A stretch of 48,202 nucleotides of DNA. Source: Pseudomonadota bacterium (lineage in GTDB: Bacteria > Pseudomonadota > Alphaproteobacteria > Acetobacterales > Acetobacteraceae). The position numbers and the translations under genes are program-made. Positions within the stretch are counted from its first letter, which is position 1. Each line of letters opens with the position of its first letter. This document shows, piece after piece, positions 1-8,885 of the stretch. The stretch spans positions 1 through 48,202 of the forward strand of contig JAJZUI010000002.1 of assembly GCA_021847175.1 (NCBI GenBank), in the 5' to 3' direction. The notes below the pieces were generated by a model. It searched no databases. It was not told the origin of the DNA and saw only the letters and a program-made list of their open reading frames with translations.

Positions 1-201
1 GATGCGCGACGCACGGTGGCTGAGGAAGACGAGATCCTCTCCGTCGCGCGCGCAGAGCAGCGGCGCTGCCGATGGATTGCCGTCCACCGCCGAGGCGATG
101 ACGAGTTCGTGGGCGCGATCGAACAGCGAGCCGGCGAGGGCCTGGTCGGCCGCGGCCTGCTCCATGTCGCTGCCGAAGCGGGCGCCGCCGAACAGGTCCA
201 T
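1..201 (-). CDS. partial CDS running off the window edge; hypothetical protein (MDLFGGARFGSDMEQAAADQALAGSLFDRAHELV...)
   Basis: Manual reverse-strand translation is open for 67 codons from the ATG at 201 to the window edge and overlaps the 3' end of the rhodanese gene. Family not recognised. Confidence 0.4.
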   Translation of the reverse strand, partial: MDLFGGARFGSDMEQAAADQALAGSLFDRAHELVIASAVDGNPSAAPLLCARDGEDLVFLSHRASRI

Positions 202-229
202 CAGCGCCCCCTCGCCGGTGCCGGCGCGC

Positions 230-799
230 TCAACCGCACATGCCGTTGATGTTGATCTTGCCGGGCGCCTTCGTGGCCGGTGGCGTAGCGCCCGGCGCCG
301 GTGCCGCGGCCGGCGGCCGCAGCGTGCCCGGCGCCTGGATCGGCACCACGGAGACTTCCGGGCAGAGGTTCAGCGCCCCTACGACGGCGGCCTGTTCCGG
401 CTTCGCCGCCATCGCCTCGACCGAGGTTCCGCCGTAGAGGATCACCTGTGGTGAGCGGCGCAGCACGTTGATCTCCTCCGCGGAGCCGAGTTTCGCGAGC
501 GGGACGTTGCGCGCATCGCGGATATGGCCGGCTGCGAAGGCGGCGGGCGAGCGGATATCCACGAGCGTGAAATCCCGCCGCTGCGCCAGGATCATCGCCT
601 GCACCTGTTTTGGCGCGATTGTCGTGTCGCCGCGTGCGATCGCCTGGGCGAGCGTCGCCGGTGCGGGGCCGTGCGGCGCCGCGGCGAGTGCCGCGCTGGC
701 CGGGGCCATCACCACGAGCGCCGCCTGCAACGCGGGAATCGCACCCACCGCCGCGGTCAGGAGCGAGAGCATCGAACGGTGTTTGCGCGCACGCGCCAT
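230..799 (-). CDS. periplasmic single-domain rhodanese-like protein
   Basis: N-terminal hydrophobic export signal; rhodanese-like fold motifs (FTLVDIRSPAAFAAGHIRDARNVPL). Active-site loop reads ILYGGTSVEAM with no Cys. Confidence 0.75.
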   Translation of the reverse strand: MARARKHRSMLSLLTAAVGAIPALQAALVVMAPASAALAAAPHGPAPATLAQAIARGDTTIAPKQVQAMILAQRRDFTLVDIRSPAAFAAGHIRDARNVPLAKLGSAEEINVLRRSPQVILYGGTSVEAMAAKPEQAAVVGALNLCPEVSVVPIQAPGTLRPPAAAPAPGATPPATKAPGKININGMCG

Positions 800-819
800 G
801 TCTGTCTCTCCCTGGGAGC

Positions 820-1860
820 CTAGAAGCGCCCGTTCGGATTTTCGCCATCTTTACGCAGCCGGTCCAGCAGGCCGGCGTTGAACTGGTTGTGGAAGTTGCT
901 CCAGCTCGTCTGCTGGCCCGCGGTGACGACGACGTCGCGCAGGAGGAAACCGCCGACGAGCACCAGAACCGAGGCGAGGGAGGCGAGCACGGTCACCGGC
1001 CGGCGCCAGCTCGCCGCCTCTAGCAGCAGCGGCAGCCCGAGCCCCAGCGCGATGAACCCGATCCAGAACAGGCCGGTCAGCGCGCCGCCGAGGAGCAGCG
1101 CCACCGCCTGGTGCTGCAACGCGTCGCCGTTCAGCATGTCGATGAGGAACAGGCCGATCAGCGCCATCTCCACCAGGATGACGCCGAGATCGATGCGCCC
1201 GAACAGGTGCCGCTCCTCGGCCGTGCGCGCGCCGAGGATGATCACCGCGGCGCCCGTCGAGAGCCCGGACACCAGGAACAGTGGGCCGAGCACGGCCGAG
1301 TGCCAGAATGGCCTGGCGTTGAAGCCGGAGAGCTGCACGCCGGTATAGATGCCGAGCGCGACCCCGAGTGCGACGTTGATGCCGGCGAGCAGCCGGCTCA
1401 CGGTGCTCGTCGGGTCGTCGAGCAGGCCGAAATGCATCGCGTGCGCCGGGCAGGTCGCGACACAGGCCGGATCCTCGCCGTAATGCACCCGATGCACGCA
1501 GAAAGTGCATTTGCCGATGTAGCCCTGCGGCTCCATGATCAGCCGCGCGTCGTAGGGGCAGGCGGCGATGCACGCCTTGCAGCCGGTGCAGACCGTCGCG
1601 TCCACGACCACGATGTTGCTGCCATTCCAGTACTGGCTGGCGCCGGTCGGGCAGGCCGCCACGCAGGTCGCGTGCGAGCAATGGTTGCAACGCTCGGAAC
1701 GGAACTCCGTCTTGAGCTCGGGGTAGCGCCCCTGGGTGATTTCCACCACCCAGTCGTAGCAGAGGCCCTCGGGAACGCTGTTCTCCATCCGGCAGGCATC
1801 GACGCAATCGGTGCAGCCGATGCAGGTCCTGGTGTCGATCACAATCGCGTAGTGCGGCAT
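820..1860 (-). CDS. 4Fe-4S ferredoxin-type electron transfer subunit fused in frame to the C-terminal part of an NrfD/PsrC-like membrane subunit
   Basis: MPHYAIVIDTRTCIGCTDCVDAC..CNHCSHATCVAAC..CTGCKACIAACP..CTFC..PACVATCP (four cluster motifs), followed without a stop by hydrophobic GINVALGVALGIYTGVQLSGFNARPFWHSAVLGPLFLVSGLSTGAAVIIL (NrfD-like TM segments). Confidence 0.8.
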   Translation of the reverse strand: MPHYAIVIDTRTCIGCTDCVDACRMENSVPEGLCYDWVVEITQGRYPELKTEFRSERCNHCSHATCVAACPTGASQYWNGSNIVVVDATVCTGCKACIAACPYDARLIMEPQGYIGKCTFCVHRVHYGEDPACVATCPAHAMHFGLLDDPTSTVSRLLAGINVALGVALGIYTGVQLSGFNARPFWHSAVLGPLFLVSGLSTGAAVIILGARTAEERHLFGRIDLGVILVEMALIGLFLIDMLNGDALQHQAVALLLGGALTGLFWIGFIALGLGLPLLLEAASWRRPVTVLASLASVLVLVGGFLLRDVVVTAGQQTSWSNFHNQFNAGLLDRLRKDGENPNGRF

Positions 1861-3380
1861 CACGCGGCCCCCTTGCGGAAGGTCACGAAATTGCCGCGCA
1901 TGCCGGTGCCGCCCATGATCGGGTCGTAGAGGACGCGCGTCATCAGGCCCGAATCGTCGGCGCCGATCCCGCGGGCGAGGGACAGCCCCGGTGCGGTATG
2001 GCCGAAGCCGTGGACGAGCCAGACGGAGGCAGGCCGCGTGCGCTCGGTGACCCGCACCCGCACCTTGTTGCTCGCGACCCCCGTCCTGGTTGACCAGCGT
2101 GACGTAGCCGCCGTTGCGGATGCCGAAGCGCCGCGCCGCGGTGGTGTGGATCCACACCAGGTTCTCCGGCATCAGCTGGTACAGAACCGGATTGTTCTGG
2201 GGCCGGCTGAAACTGTGCTGCGGCGTGCGGCCGTAGTTCAGGTGGTAGAAGCCGTCCGGCGGTGCCTTCGGGCGTGTGTAGCGCGGCAGCGCATCGAAGC
2301 CCACGTCCTCAAGCGTCTTCGAATAAAGCTCGATCTTGCCGCTCGGGGTATCGAACGTCGGCGTCTGGCCCGGGGCGTAATAGGCTGGGGTCTTGCGCGG
2401 GAAGGTCTTGATCCCGGTTTTCCGCATCTCGGCGAGCGAGGTGCCGACCTGCCGGAGCTGCCAGTCGACCACCTCCTGGTAGTTCTTCCACGGGAAATAC
2501 TTCCCGAGGCCGATCCGCTTGCCGATCTGCTTCGTGATCCACCAGCCGGGTTTCGACTCGCCCCGCGGTGGCAGCGCCGGCGCGCGCAGCGCGATCGCCG
2601 GCGCGCGCAGCGCGATCGACGGTTCGCGCTCGTCGTTGTTGCGCAGGGGGTCGTAACGCTCAAGATACGAACACTCCGGCAGCACGACGTCGGCGTAGCC
2701 GGTGATCTCGGCGGGTTGCACGTCGACGGCCACGATCACGTCGAGCGAGCGCGCTGCCGCCTCCAGCGTCGGGCGGATGCCCGGCATCGTCAGCGGCAGG
2801 TTGGTGTCGTGGACGAACAGGCCCTTGTAGTGCGCATCCTTGCCGTGGGCGTTGTCCATGATCACGTTCGTCACCGGCGCGCCGGCGAGCGGGAAATGCG
2901 GCAGCGCGAGATCCTGCCAGGAGGATTTCGGCTTGGGATAGGCGGGCGTCGGATAGGCGGGCAGCGCGACCTTTTCCGGGAGGTAATAACCGCCCTTGCG
3001 GCCCCAGCTGCCGAGCAGCCCGACAAGGATGGCCATCGCCAGCGCGCGCTGCGTGTCGTCGCCTCACCAGGCGGAATGGCGGCCCGGGTGCAGCACGGTC
3101 GCGGGCGCCGCCGCCGCCATCGTCCGGGCGGTGTCGCGGATCTGCTGCGGCTCGATCCCGGTCTCGGCATAGGCCCATTCCGGCATGAACGCCGAGACAT
3201 AGGCGCCGAGCGAGTCGAGGCCCACCATGGTGCGCAACACGTCGTCGGCGTCTCGGTTGCCGGTGGCTCCGTCATCATGCGCTGCCATTCGGCGGGCTGG
3301 CTGCAGCCGGCAAGGGTCGGGCCGAGCAGGGCGGTGGAGGCGACGGCCGAACTCAGCCTGACGAAGTCGCGTCTTTGCAT
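1860..3380 (-). pseudogene. degraded molybdopterin oxidoreductase catalytic subunit (Psr/Ttr/thiosulfate reductase-like CISM family)
   Basis: TAT signal MQRRDFVRLSSAVASTALLGPTLAGC starting at 3380; frame change near 3235-3275; in-frame TGA at about 3064 (HPGRHSAW*GDDTQRA); frameshift near 2070-2085 (VTLVNQDGG to VRVRVTERTRPASVWLVHGFGH). FeS and Mo-cofactor N-terminal domains absent. Confidence 0.8.
2576..2617. repeat. 2 x 21-bp perfect tandem duplication
   Basis: gccggcgcgcgcagcgcgatc repeated twice; duplicates 7 aa (IALRAPA) in the molybdoenzyme remnant. Confidence 0.9.
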
Positions 3381-3509
3381 GCCGCTCTTGTCTCCCCACT
3401 GGTGTGAGCAGTAAATACCGTCCAGAATTCGTTGCATTTTGTAACAGGCAACAGTCCGCGACGACGGGTTTACAGTGGAGGATGGATAAATCGACGGCGC
3501 GGAATGTCC

Positions 3510-3523
3510 TTGATCCAAGTCAA
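3510..3523. promoter_or_regulatory. FNR/DNR/FixK-type binding site
   Basis: TTGATccaaGTCAA matches TTGAT-N4-(A/G)TCAA, in the divergent intergenic region between the molybdoenzyme operon and the tandem rhodanese gene. Confidence 0.6.
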
Positions 3524-3652
3524 TGCGCGCGGACGCCTGCCCGAATAGGGGACAATCCCTGCTAATTTGCCTGGCTAGGGCAGGGCTGAGCTGGTATCGG
3601 CGCGGGCCCGGGTGTCGAGCCCCGCCGCGCGCAAGCAAGGAGGAAGAACGCC

Positions 3653-4621
3653 ATGGCATCGACCAGGTCCGTCTTCAATGTCGCGATGGTTTCGGCCTTC
3701 GCGCTCTCGGTCGCCGCCTTCGCCACCATCCTGCCCGGCGCCGCCCATGCCGAGGCGCCGCCTGCGCCGGGCCTCGTCACCCCCGCGTGGCTCAAGGTGC
3801 ATCTGCACGACCCGAACCAGGTGATCATCGAGGTCTACGACACCAACGCGCAGAAACCCGCCTACGAGGCAGGACACATCCCCGGGGCAGTCTTCACCGG
3901 CTTCCTCAGCGAGCCGTGGCGCACAACGGTCAACGGCGTCCGCGGGATGCTGCCGCCGCCGGCGGAGATCGCGAAGGTGATCGGTGGCTACGGTATCGGT
4001 AACGCAACGAGGGTGATCCTCGTGCCTGGCGGGCGGACACGGGGCGACTTCAACGTAGCGGCGCGCATCTTCTGGACGCTGCGGATCGAGGGGCAGGACA
4101 ACGTCTCGATCCTCGACGGCGGCGATCATGCCTGGCTCGCGGACCCGACGGATCCGGTGGCGACTGGCGACGTCGCGCCAACGCCGGTGGCCTTCGTGCC
4201 ACAGCGCGGGAAGGGGTATCTCGCCACCCTGGAGCGGGTTCAGAATACCTTGAGTACGCACGAGTTCCAGCTCGTCGACGCGCGACCCCCGGCGCAGTTC
4301 GAAGGCAAGGTGAAATCGCCAGTCGATGCCCGTGCCGGCACGCTTCCCGGGGCGCTCAACCTGCCCTATTCGATGGTCCTGACCAGTGACGGCGAGGGCG
4401 TGCGTCCGATGTCCGAGCTCAGCGCGACGCTGCAGCGCGCCGGGATCACGCGCAACATTCCCACGATCACCTTCTCCAGTACCGGCCATCTGGCCTCGAC
4501 CGCCTGGTTCGTCCTGCGTGAGGTCTTCGCCAACCCGAAGGTGCGGCTCTACGACGGTTCGATGACGGAATGGTCCGCGGATCCGTCGCGGCCGATGGTC
4601 AACGGCCATTCCCCCTTCTGA
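3653..4621 (+). CDS. exported tandem-domain rhodanese (thiosulfate sulfurtransferase-like)
   Basis: Sec-type signal ending in AHA; two rhodanese-like domains (YEAGHIPGAVFTGF; AGTLPGALNLPYSMVL...LYDGSMTEWSAD). Expected CxTGH loop reads SSTGHLAS. Confidence 0.8.
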   Translation: MASTRSVFNVAMVSAFALSVAAFATILPGAAHAEAPPAPGLVTPAWLKVHLHDPNQVIIEVYDTNAQKPAYEAGHIPGAVFTGFLSEPWRTTVNGVRGMLPPPAEIAKVIGGYGIGNATRVILVPGGRTRGDFNVAARIFWTLRIEGQDNVSILDGGDHAWLADPTDPVATGDVAPTPVAFVPQRGKGYLATLERVQNTLSTHEFQLVDARPPAQFEGKVKSPVDARAGTLPGALNLPYSMVLTSDGEGVRPMSELSATLQRAGITRNIPTITFSSTGHLASTAWFVLREVFANPKVRLYDGSMTEWSADPSRPMVNGHSPF

Positions 4622-4638
4622 AAAGGGAAGACGACAGC

Positions 4639-5352
4639 ATGCAGCGGTGCGCGCCGAGGACGGGGCGGACCGGGAGCGCATCCAGCCGGCCGCCGGCCGC
4701 GCGTCGCGGCGCACAGGGCGGCGGAACGAAGGCCAACGCCCCGCTTCGCCGAGCGGCCGGGGCTGTGGTCGAGCAGATCGCCGCCTGGGCCGGCCGCGGC
4801 GAGAGCGCGCCCTCGCGGCTGCTGGTACCCGGGGGCGAGTTCGTCGAATGGGCGCATTACCCGCAGCCGGACGCGGTCTCGCCCACTTCCGGCTGGCGTT
4901 TTTTCTATCATACCCATTCGGCCCCGCAGCGCCTCGGGGACGAGCACGGGCATTTCCACATCTTCGTCCCGCTGCTCCGGCGTGCGCGCCGGACGCCCGG
5001 GCTCTTCTCCCATCTGATCGGCATCACGGTCGACGCCCGGGGGATGCCTCTACGCCTGTTCACCACCAACCGTTGGGTGACGGACGAGACCTGGCAGGAC
5101 GCCTCGTCCCTCGAGAAGCATTTGCGCCGGCCGGGCCTGCACGGCGCCGAACCCGCGGACGTGGCGCGCTGGCTCGACAATCTCCTCGTGCTGTTCGCGG
5201 TCGATATCGCGGCCCTGCTGCACGCGCGCGACCGGCGGCTTGCCGGCTCGGCGCCGGCCATCGATCCGCGGCGCTTCGAGGACCACCGGCTGCGCCTGCC
5301 CAGCCAGCTTCACGTCAACCTCGCACGACGGGTAAGCCGGATCGATGGCTGA
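4639..5352 (+). CDS. conserved hypothetical protein with EHGHFHIF motif (DUF6969-like)
   Basis: EWAHYPQPDAVSPTSGWRFFYHTHSAPQRLGDEHGHFHIFVPL; begins 17 bp after the rhodanese stop, so probably co-transcribed. Confidence 0.6.
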   Translation: MQRCAPRTGRTGSASSRPPAARRGAQGGGTKANAPLRRAAGAVVEQIAAWAGRGESAPSRLLVPGGEFVEWAHYPQPDAVSPTSGWRFFYHTHSAPQRLGDEHGHFHIFVPLLRRARRTPGLFSHLIGITVDARGMPLRLFTTNRWVTDETWQDASSLEKHLRRPGLHGAEPADVARWLDNLLVLFAVDIAALLHARDRRLAGSAPAIDPRRFEDHRLRLPSQLHVNLARRVSRIDG

Positions 5353-5372
5353 GGCGTGGCGGCGCCGCCCGC

Positions 5373-6692
5373 TCAGGGCGCGCCGAGCAGTGTGAACGCG
5401 GCCGGAAACGCCGCAATCGCGACGCCGATGATCGCGAGCGCGATCAGCGCCACGGCGGAGCCGAGCGCGGACCGCCCAGCGAAGCCAACGGCATAAATCG
5501 CCTTGAGCACGTTGTTGGATGAGGCCGCGATCAGAATCGCCGCCGCCATCGCGCCCGCGGTGATTCCCGCGGTGCCTCCCTGGGCGAGGTTCAGCACGAA
5601 CGGGTCGATGTCCGTGACCCCCACGATAGCGGCGAGGACGAAGATGCCTGCCGTGCCGAACCGTGAGGCGGTCCAGCCGGAGGCGACGGAGACCACCAGG
5701 AACAGGCCCGCGAACGTCCCTGCGGCCCCGATCTCGAGCGGGTTGCCGCCGGAGGTTCCCGGTGCTCGGGCTGCATCAGCCGGGTCCTGCATCCGGTACT
5801 GCAGCGTGGCGATCACGAAGGCCAGCAGACCGAGGACGAGAAACACCACAAGGAGCGAACGGGCCAGGGCGGGGTTGAACACCGCAACGACAACGAGGAT
5901 GCGCACGTACATGATGCCGGTCGCGAGCGTGATGCCCGCTTGGCCGCGGCGCCACGTGGTGGGATCGGCATGGATCTGCCGCGCCAGGACCACGGTCATC
6001 GCGGTCGAGGAATAGAGCCCGCCGAGGCCCGCCATCCACAGCCCGCGCGCGGCCGGCGGCCAGTAGCGCTGCGCGAGATAGCTCCCGTAGGACAGCGTCG
6101 AGATCACGACGAGTGCAAGCCAGACTTGTCGCGGCGTGATGCTGGTCAATGTCGTCACCGGCTGGGTCGGCATCAGCGGCAGTACGATACCGGCGAGAAT
6201 GAGGAACTTTCCGGCGGTGATGATCTCCTGCATCTCGACGCGGCGCGCGAGCTCGTGCAGGCGCTCCCGCCCGGTCAGCAGCAGCACCGCGCTGACCGTG
6301 AGGCCGATTGCGATCCAGTGCGGAAACGCCAGCGTGATCGCGCCGAGCAGGTAGGCGTGCACGTTGAGGATGGGGACGGTGAGCCCGACATGCGGTTCGC
6401 CCGCCTCGTCGCGCTCATGCTGGTAGCTCCAGTAGTAAGCGGCGAGCCAGACGCCGAGAACGACCAGTCCCGCGGTGAACGGCACGAAGCGCCGGGGATC
6501 GAGGCTGTAGAGCGCCGCCCCCGCCAGGGCGAGCAACGGGAAGGTGCGGATGCCGCCTGGCCGCGTGGTGTGGGCGCGCGCGAAGTAATCCTCGAAGGCA
6601 AGGCCGAGGAACAGGCTCAGCGCCAGCAGCAGGCCGAGGGCGGCCGGCGTGGGCAGGAACGCGGCGACGTTCCCGGGCGCGGGCGCCGACAC
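5373..6692 (-). CDS. MgtC/DUF4010-type polytopic membrane protein
   Basis: 439 aa, many TM segments, GLxxxDYFARAHTTRPGGIRTFPLLALAGA and GLGGLYSSTAMTVVLAR motifs. Confidence 0.75.
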   Translation of the reverse strand: MSAPAPGNVAAFLPTPAALGLLLALSLFLGLAFEDYFARAHTTRPGGIRTFPLLALAGAALYSLDPRRFVPFTAGLVVLGVWLAAYYWSYQHERDEAGEPHVGLTVPILNVHAYLLGAITLAFPHWIAIGLTVSAVLLLTGRERLHELARRVEMQEIITAGKFLILAGIVLPLMPTQPVTTLTSITPRQVWLALVVISTLSYGSYLAQRYWPPAARGLWMAGLGGLYSSTAMTVVLARQIHADPTTWRRGQAGITLATGIMYVRILVVVAVFNPALARSLLVVFLVLGLLAFVIATLQYRMQDPADAARAPGTSGGNPLEIGAAGTFAGLFLVVSVASGWTASRFGTAGIFVLAAIVGVTDIDPFVLNLAQGGTAGITAGAMAAAILIAASSNNVLKAIYAVGFAGRSALGSAVALIALAIIGVAIAAFPAAFTLLGAP

Positions 6693-6701
6693 GCCGCCGC
6701 G

Positions 6702-8813
6702 CTAGATGTTCATGTCGGCGAAGCTGCGCCCGGCCTCGGCCATCTCGCGCAAGAGCGGCGCCGGCTCCCAGCCATGACCGCTCGCCGCCGCCATCGCCTC
6801 CACCTCGGCCAGCACCGTCCTGATGCCTTTTTCGTCCGCCTCGTGCATCGGCCCGCCGCGCCAGGCCGGATAGCCGTAGCCGTTGACCAGCACGAGATCG
6901 ATGTCGGAGGGGCGCTGCGCGATACCCTCGGCGAGGATCTTTGCCGCCTCGTTGACCATCGCCGCGTGCACGCGCGCGATGATCTCCTCCGCCTTCACTT
7001 CCCGCCGCGCGATGCCCTTCTCGCGCGAGGCGCGCAGCACCAGCTCCGTCACCACCGGATCCACATGCCGCCCCTCCGCGTCGTGGCGGTAGTAGCCGGT
7101 GCCCGTTTTCTGTCCGAAACGACCCATCTCGCAGATCCAGTCGGCGATCTGCACGTAGCGCACGCGCGGGTCGCGCGTCGCCGCGGCGCGCTTGCGCCCC
7201 GCCCAGCCGATATCGAGCCCCGCGAGATCGGCGACGGCATAGGGGCCCATCGCGAAGCCATAGGCCTCCAGTGCGGCGTCCACCTGCTCCGGCATCGCGC
7301 CGTCCTCCAGCAGGTAGTCGCATTGCGCGCGCCAGCGGCTGAGGATGCGGTTGCCGATGAAACCGTCGCAGATGCCGCTGACCACAGGCAGCTTGTGCAG
7401 CCGCTTCGCCAGCGTGATCGCGGTCGCCAGCACCTCGCCCGCCGTACGCGGCGTGCGCACCACCTCCACGAGGCGCATCACGTGCGCGGGGCTGAAGAAA
7501 TGCAGCCCGAGCACCCGTTCCGGTGCATCAACGACATCGGCGAGCAGGTCGACATCGAGCCGCGAGGTATTGGAGGCGAGGATGGCGTCGCGCCGCGTCA
7601 CGGCGGACAGCCGGCGGAACAGTGTTTCCTTTGCCGCCAGCTCCTCGATGATCGCCTCGATCACCAGGTCGACATCGGCGAGCATCAGCAGGTCGGCGCA
7701 GAACGTGATCCGGCCGAGCCGTTCCGCGCGCGCCGCGGGCGCCAGCCGCCCGCCCTTCACCTGCCGGTCCAGCACCGCGCGCACCCGAGCCTCGGCGGCG
7801 GCGGCGGCGGCCTCGTCCGCCTCCACCAGCACCACCGGCAGGCCGGCGCCGGCGAGCGCGATGGCGATGCCGGACCCCATCGTGCCGCCGCCCACCACGC
7901 CGGTGCGCGCGACCGGCCAGGGCGAGGGGATGCGCCCGCCCACCATCGGGATGCGCGCGGCCAGGCGCTCGGCATGGAACAGGTGGCGCAGCGCGCGGCT
8001 CTGCGGCGCGCGGCGCAGACGCTGGCTCTCTGCCCGCTCCTTCGCGCAGGCCTCAGCGAAGGGCAGGTCGAGTGCCCAGCGCACCGCTTCCGCCGCCGCG
8101 ACCGGCGCCTCGGCGCCGCGGGCACGCTTGCGCACCGCGGCGACGGCGGCGTCGAATGCGGCCCGATCGACCGGCGGCACGGGGCGCTCGCCGCTGCGCG
8201 GCCAGGCGCCGGCGGCAGCCAGCGCCCGCGCGCGCGCCATCGCCGCGGCGCGGATATCGGTCGCGATCTCGTCCACCAGCCCGAGCTTCAGCGCCTCGTC
8301 GGCCGCCACCTGCCGGCCCGATGTGGCCAGGTCGAGCGCCACCATGGCGCCGGCGAGCCGCGGCACGCGCTGGGTGCCACCGGCGCCAGGGATCAGCCCG
8401 ATGCGCACTTCCGGTAGCCCCACCCGCGCATCCGGCGCCATGACGCGCTCATGGCAGGCCAGCGCCAGCTCGAACCCACCGCCCAGCGCCGTGCCGTGCA
8501 ACGCCGCGACCACCGGCTTCGGCGCCTTCTCGATCTCGTCGAAGACACTGCCGGACATCATCTGCGGCGGCGGGGGCGGGGCGTCGAACTCGCGGATATC
8601 GGCGCCGGCAACGAAGGTGCGCCCGGCGCCTGCGATTACCACGGCGGCGACGCCGCGGTCGTCCATGGCCGCCGTGAACGCCTCGCGCAGCGCCTGGCGC
8701 ATCGCTGTGGAGAGCGCGTTGACCGGGGGATTGTCGAACACGAGCAGCGCCACGTCGCCATGGCGCTCGGTGTGAACCGTGCCCGTGCCCGGGTTGCCGC
8801 TGCCTGGGTTCAT
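6702..8813 (-). CDS. fadJ: bifunctional enoyl-CoA hydratase / 3-hydroxyacyl-CoA dehydrogenase (FadB/FadJ-type)
   Basis: Crotonase N-terminus (FVAGADIREF, HGTALGGGFELALACHERV) followed by HADH NAD-binding GGGTMGSGIAIALAGAG and C-terminal HADH domain. Confidence 0.85.
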   Translation of the reverse strand: MNPGSGNPGTGTVHTERHGDVALLVFDNPPVNALSTAMRQALREAFTAAMDDRGVAAVVIAGAGRTFVAGADIREFDAPPPPPQMMSGSVFDEIEKAPKPVVAALHGTALGGGFELALACHERVMAPDARVGLPEVRIGLIPGAGGTQRVPRLAGAMVALDLATSGRQVAADEALKLGLVDEIATDIRAAAMARARALAAAGAWPRSGERPVPPVDRAAFDAAVAAVRKRARGAEAPVAAAEAVRWALDLPFAEACAKERAESQRLRRAPQSRALRHLFHAERLAARIPMVGGRIPSPWPVARTGVVGGGTMGSGIAIALAGAGLPVVLVEADEAAAAAAEARVRAVLDRQVKGGRLAPAARAERLGRITFCADLLMLADVDLVIEAIIEELAAKETLFRRLSAVTRRDAILASNTSRLDVDLLADVVDAPERVLGLHFFSPAHVMRLVEVVRTPRTAGEVLATAITLAKRLHKLPVVSGICDGFIGNRILSRWRAQCDYLLEDGAMPEQVDAALEAYGFAMGPYAVADLAGLDIGWAGRKRAAATRDPRVRYVQIADWICEMGRFGQKTGTGYYRHDAEGRHVDPVVTELVLRASREKGIARREVKAEEIIARVHAAMVNEAAKILAEGIAQRPSDIDLVLVNGYGYPAWRGGPMHEADEKGIRTVLAEVEAMAAASGHGWEPAPLLREMAEAGRSFADMNI

Positions 8814-8885
8814 CGCCGCGCCTCCGTTGCTTCACCACCAGTCTGCGCGGGCGTGCCGCCAGGGGGAAGAGGTAAGCGGGGAAGG

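Noticed and set aside
3062-3066. In-frame TGA in the molybdoenzyme as a possible selenocysteine codon (followed by a CAGCGCGCGCTG palindrome)
   Set aside because: Sec in this superfamily replaces the Mo-ligand Cys near the N-terminus, not this HPGRHxxW-x-GDD position, and the gene has other lesions. The downstream hairpin is easily explained by GC-rich sequence. A bSECIS search and selA/selB/selC presence would settle it.
4570-5352. Longer start (4570) for the HFH-motif protein
   Set aside because: Would overlap the end of the rhodanese coding sequence by about 50 bp; the ATG at 4639 follows a purine-rich AAAAGGGAAG tract at a more plausible position.
5940-8417. 825-aa + strand ORF
   Set aside because: Antisense to fadJ-like and DUF4010 genes; Arg/His/Gly-rich composition typical of spurious ORFs in high-GC DNA.
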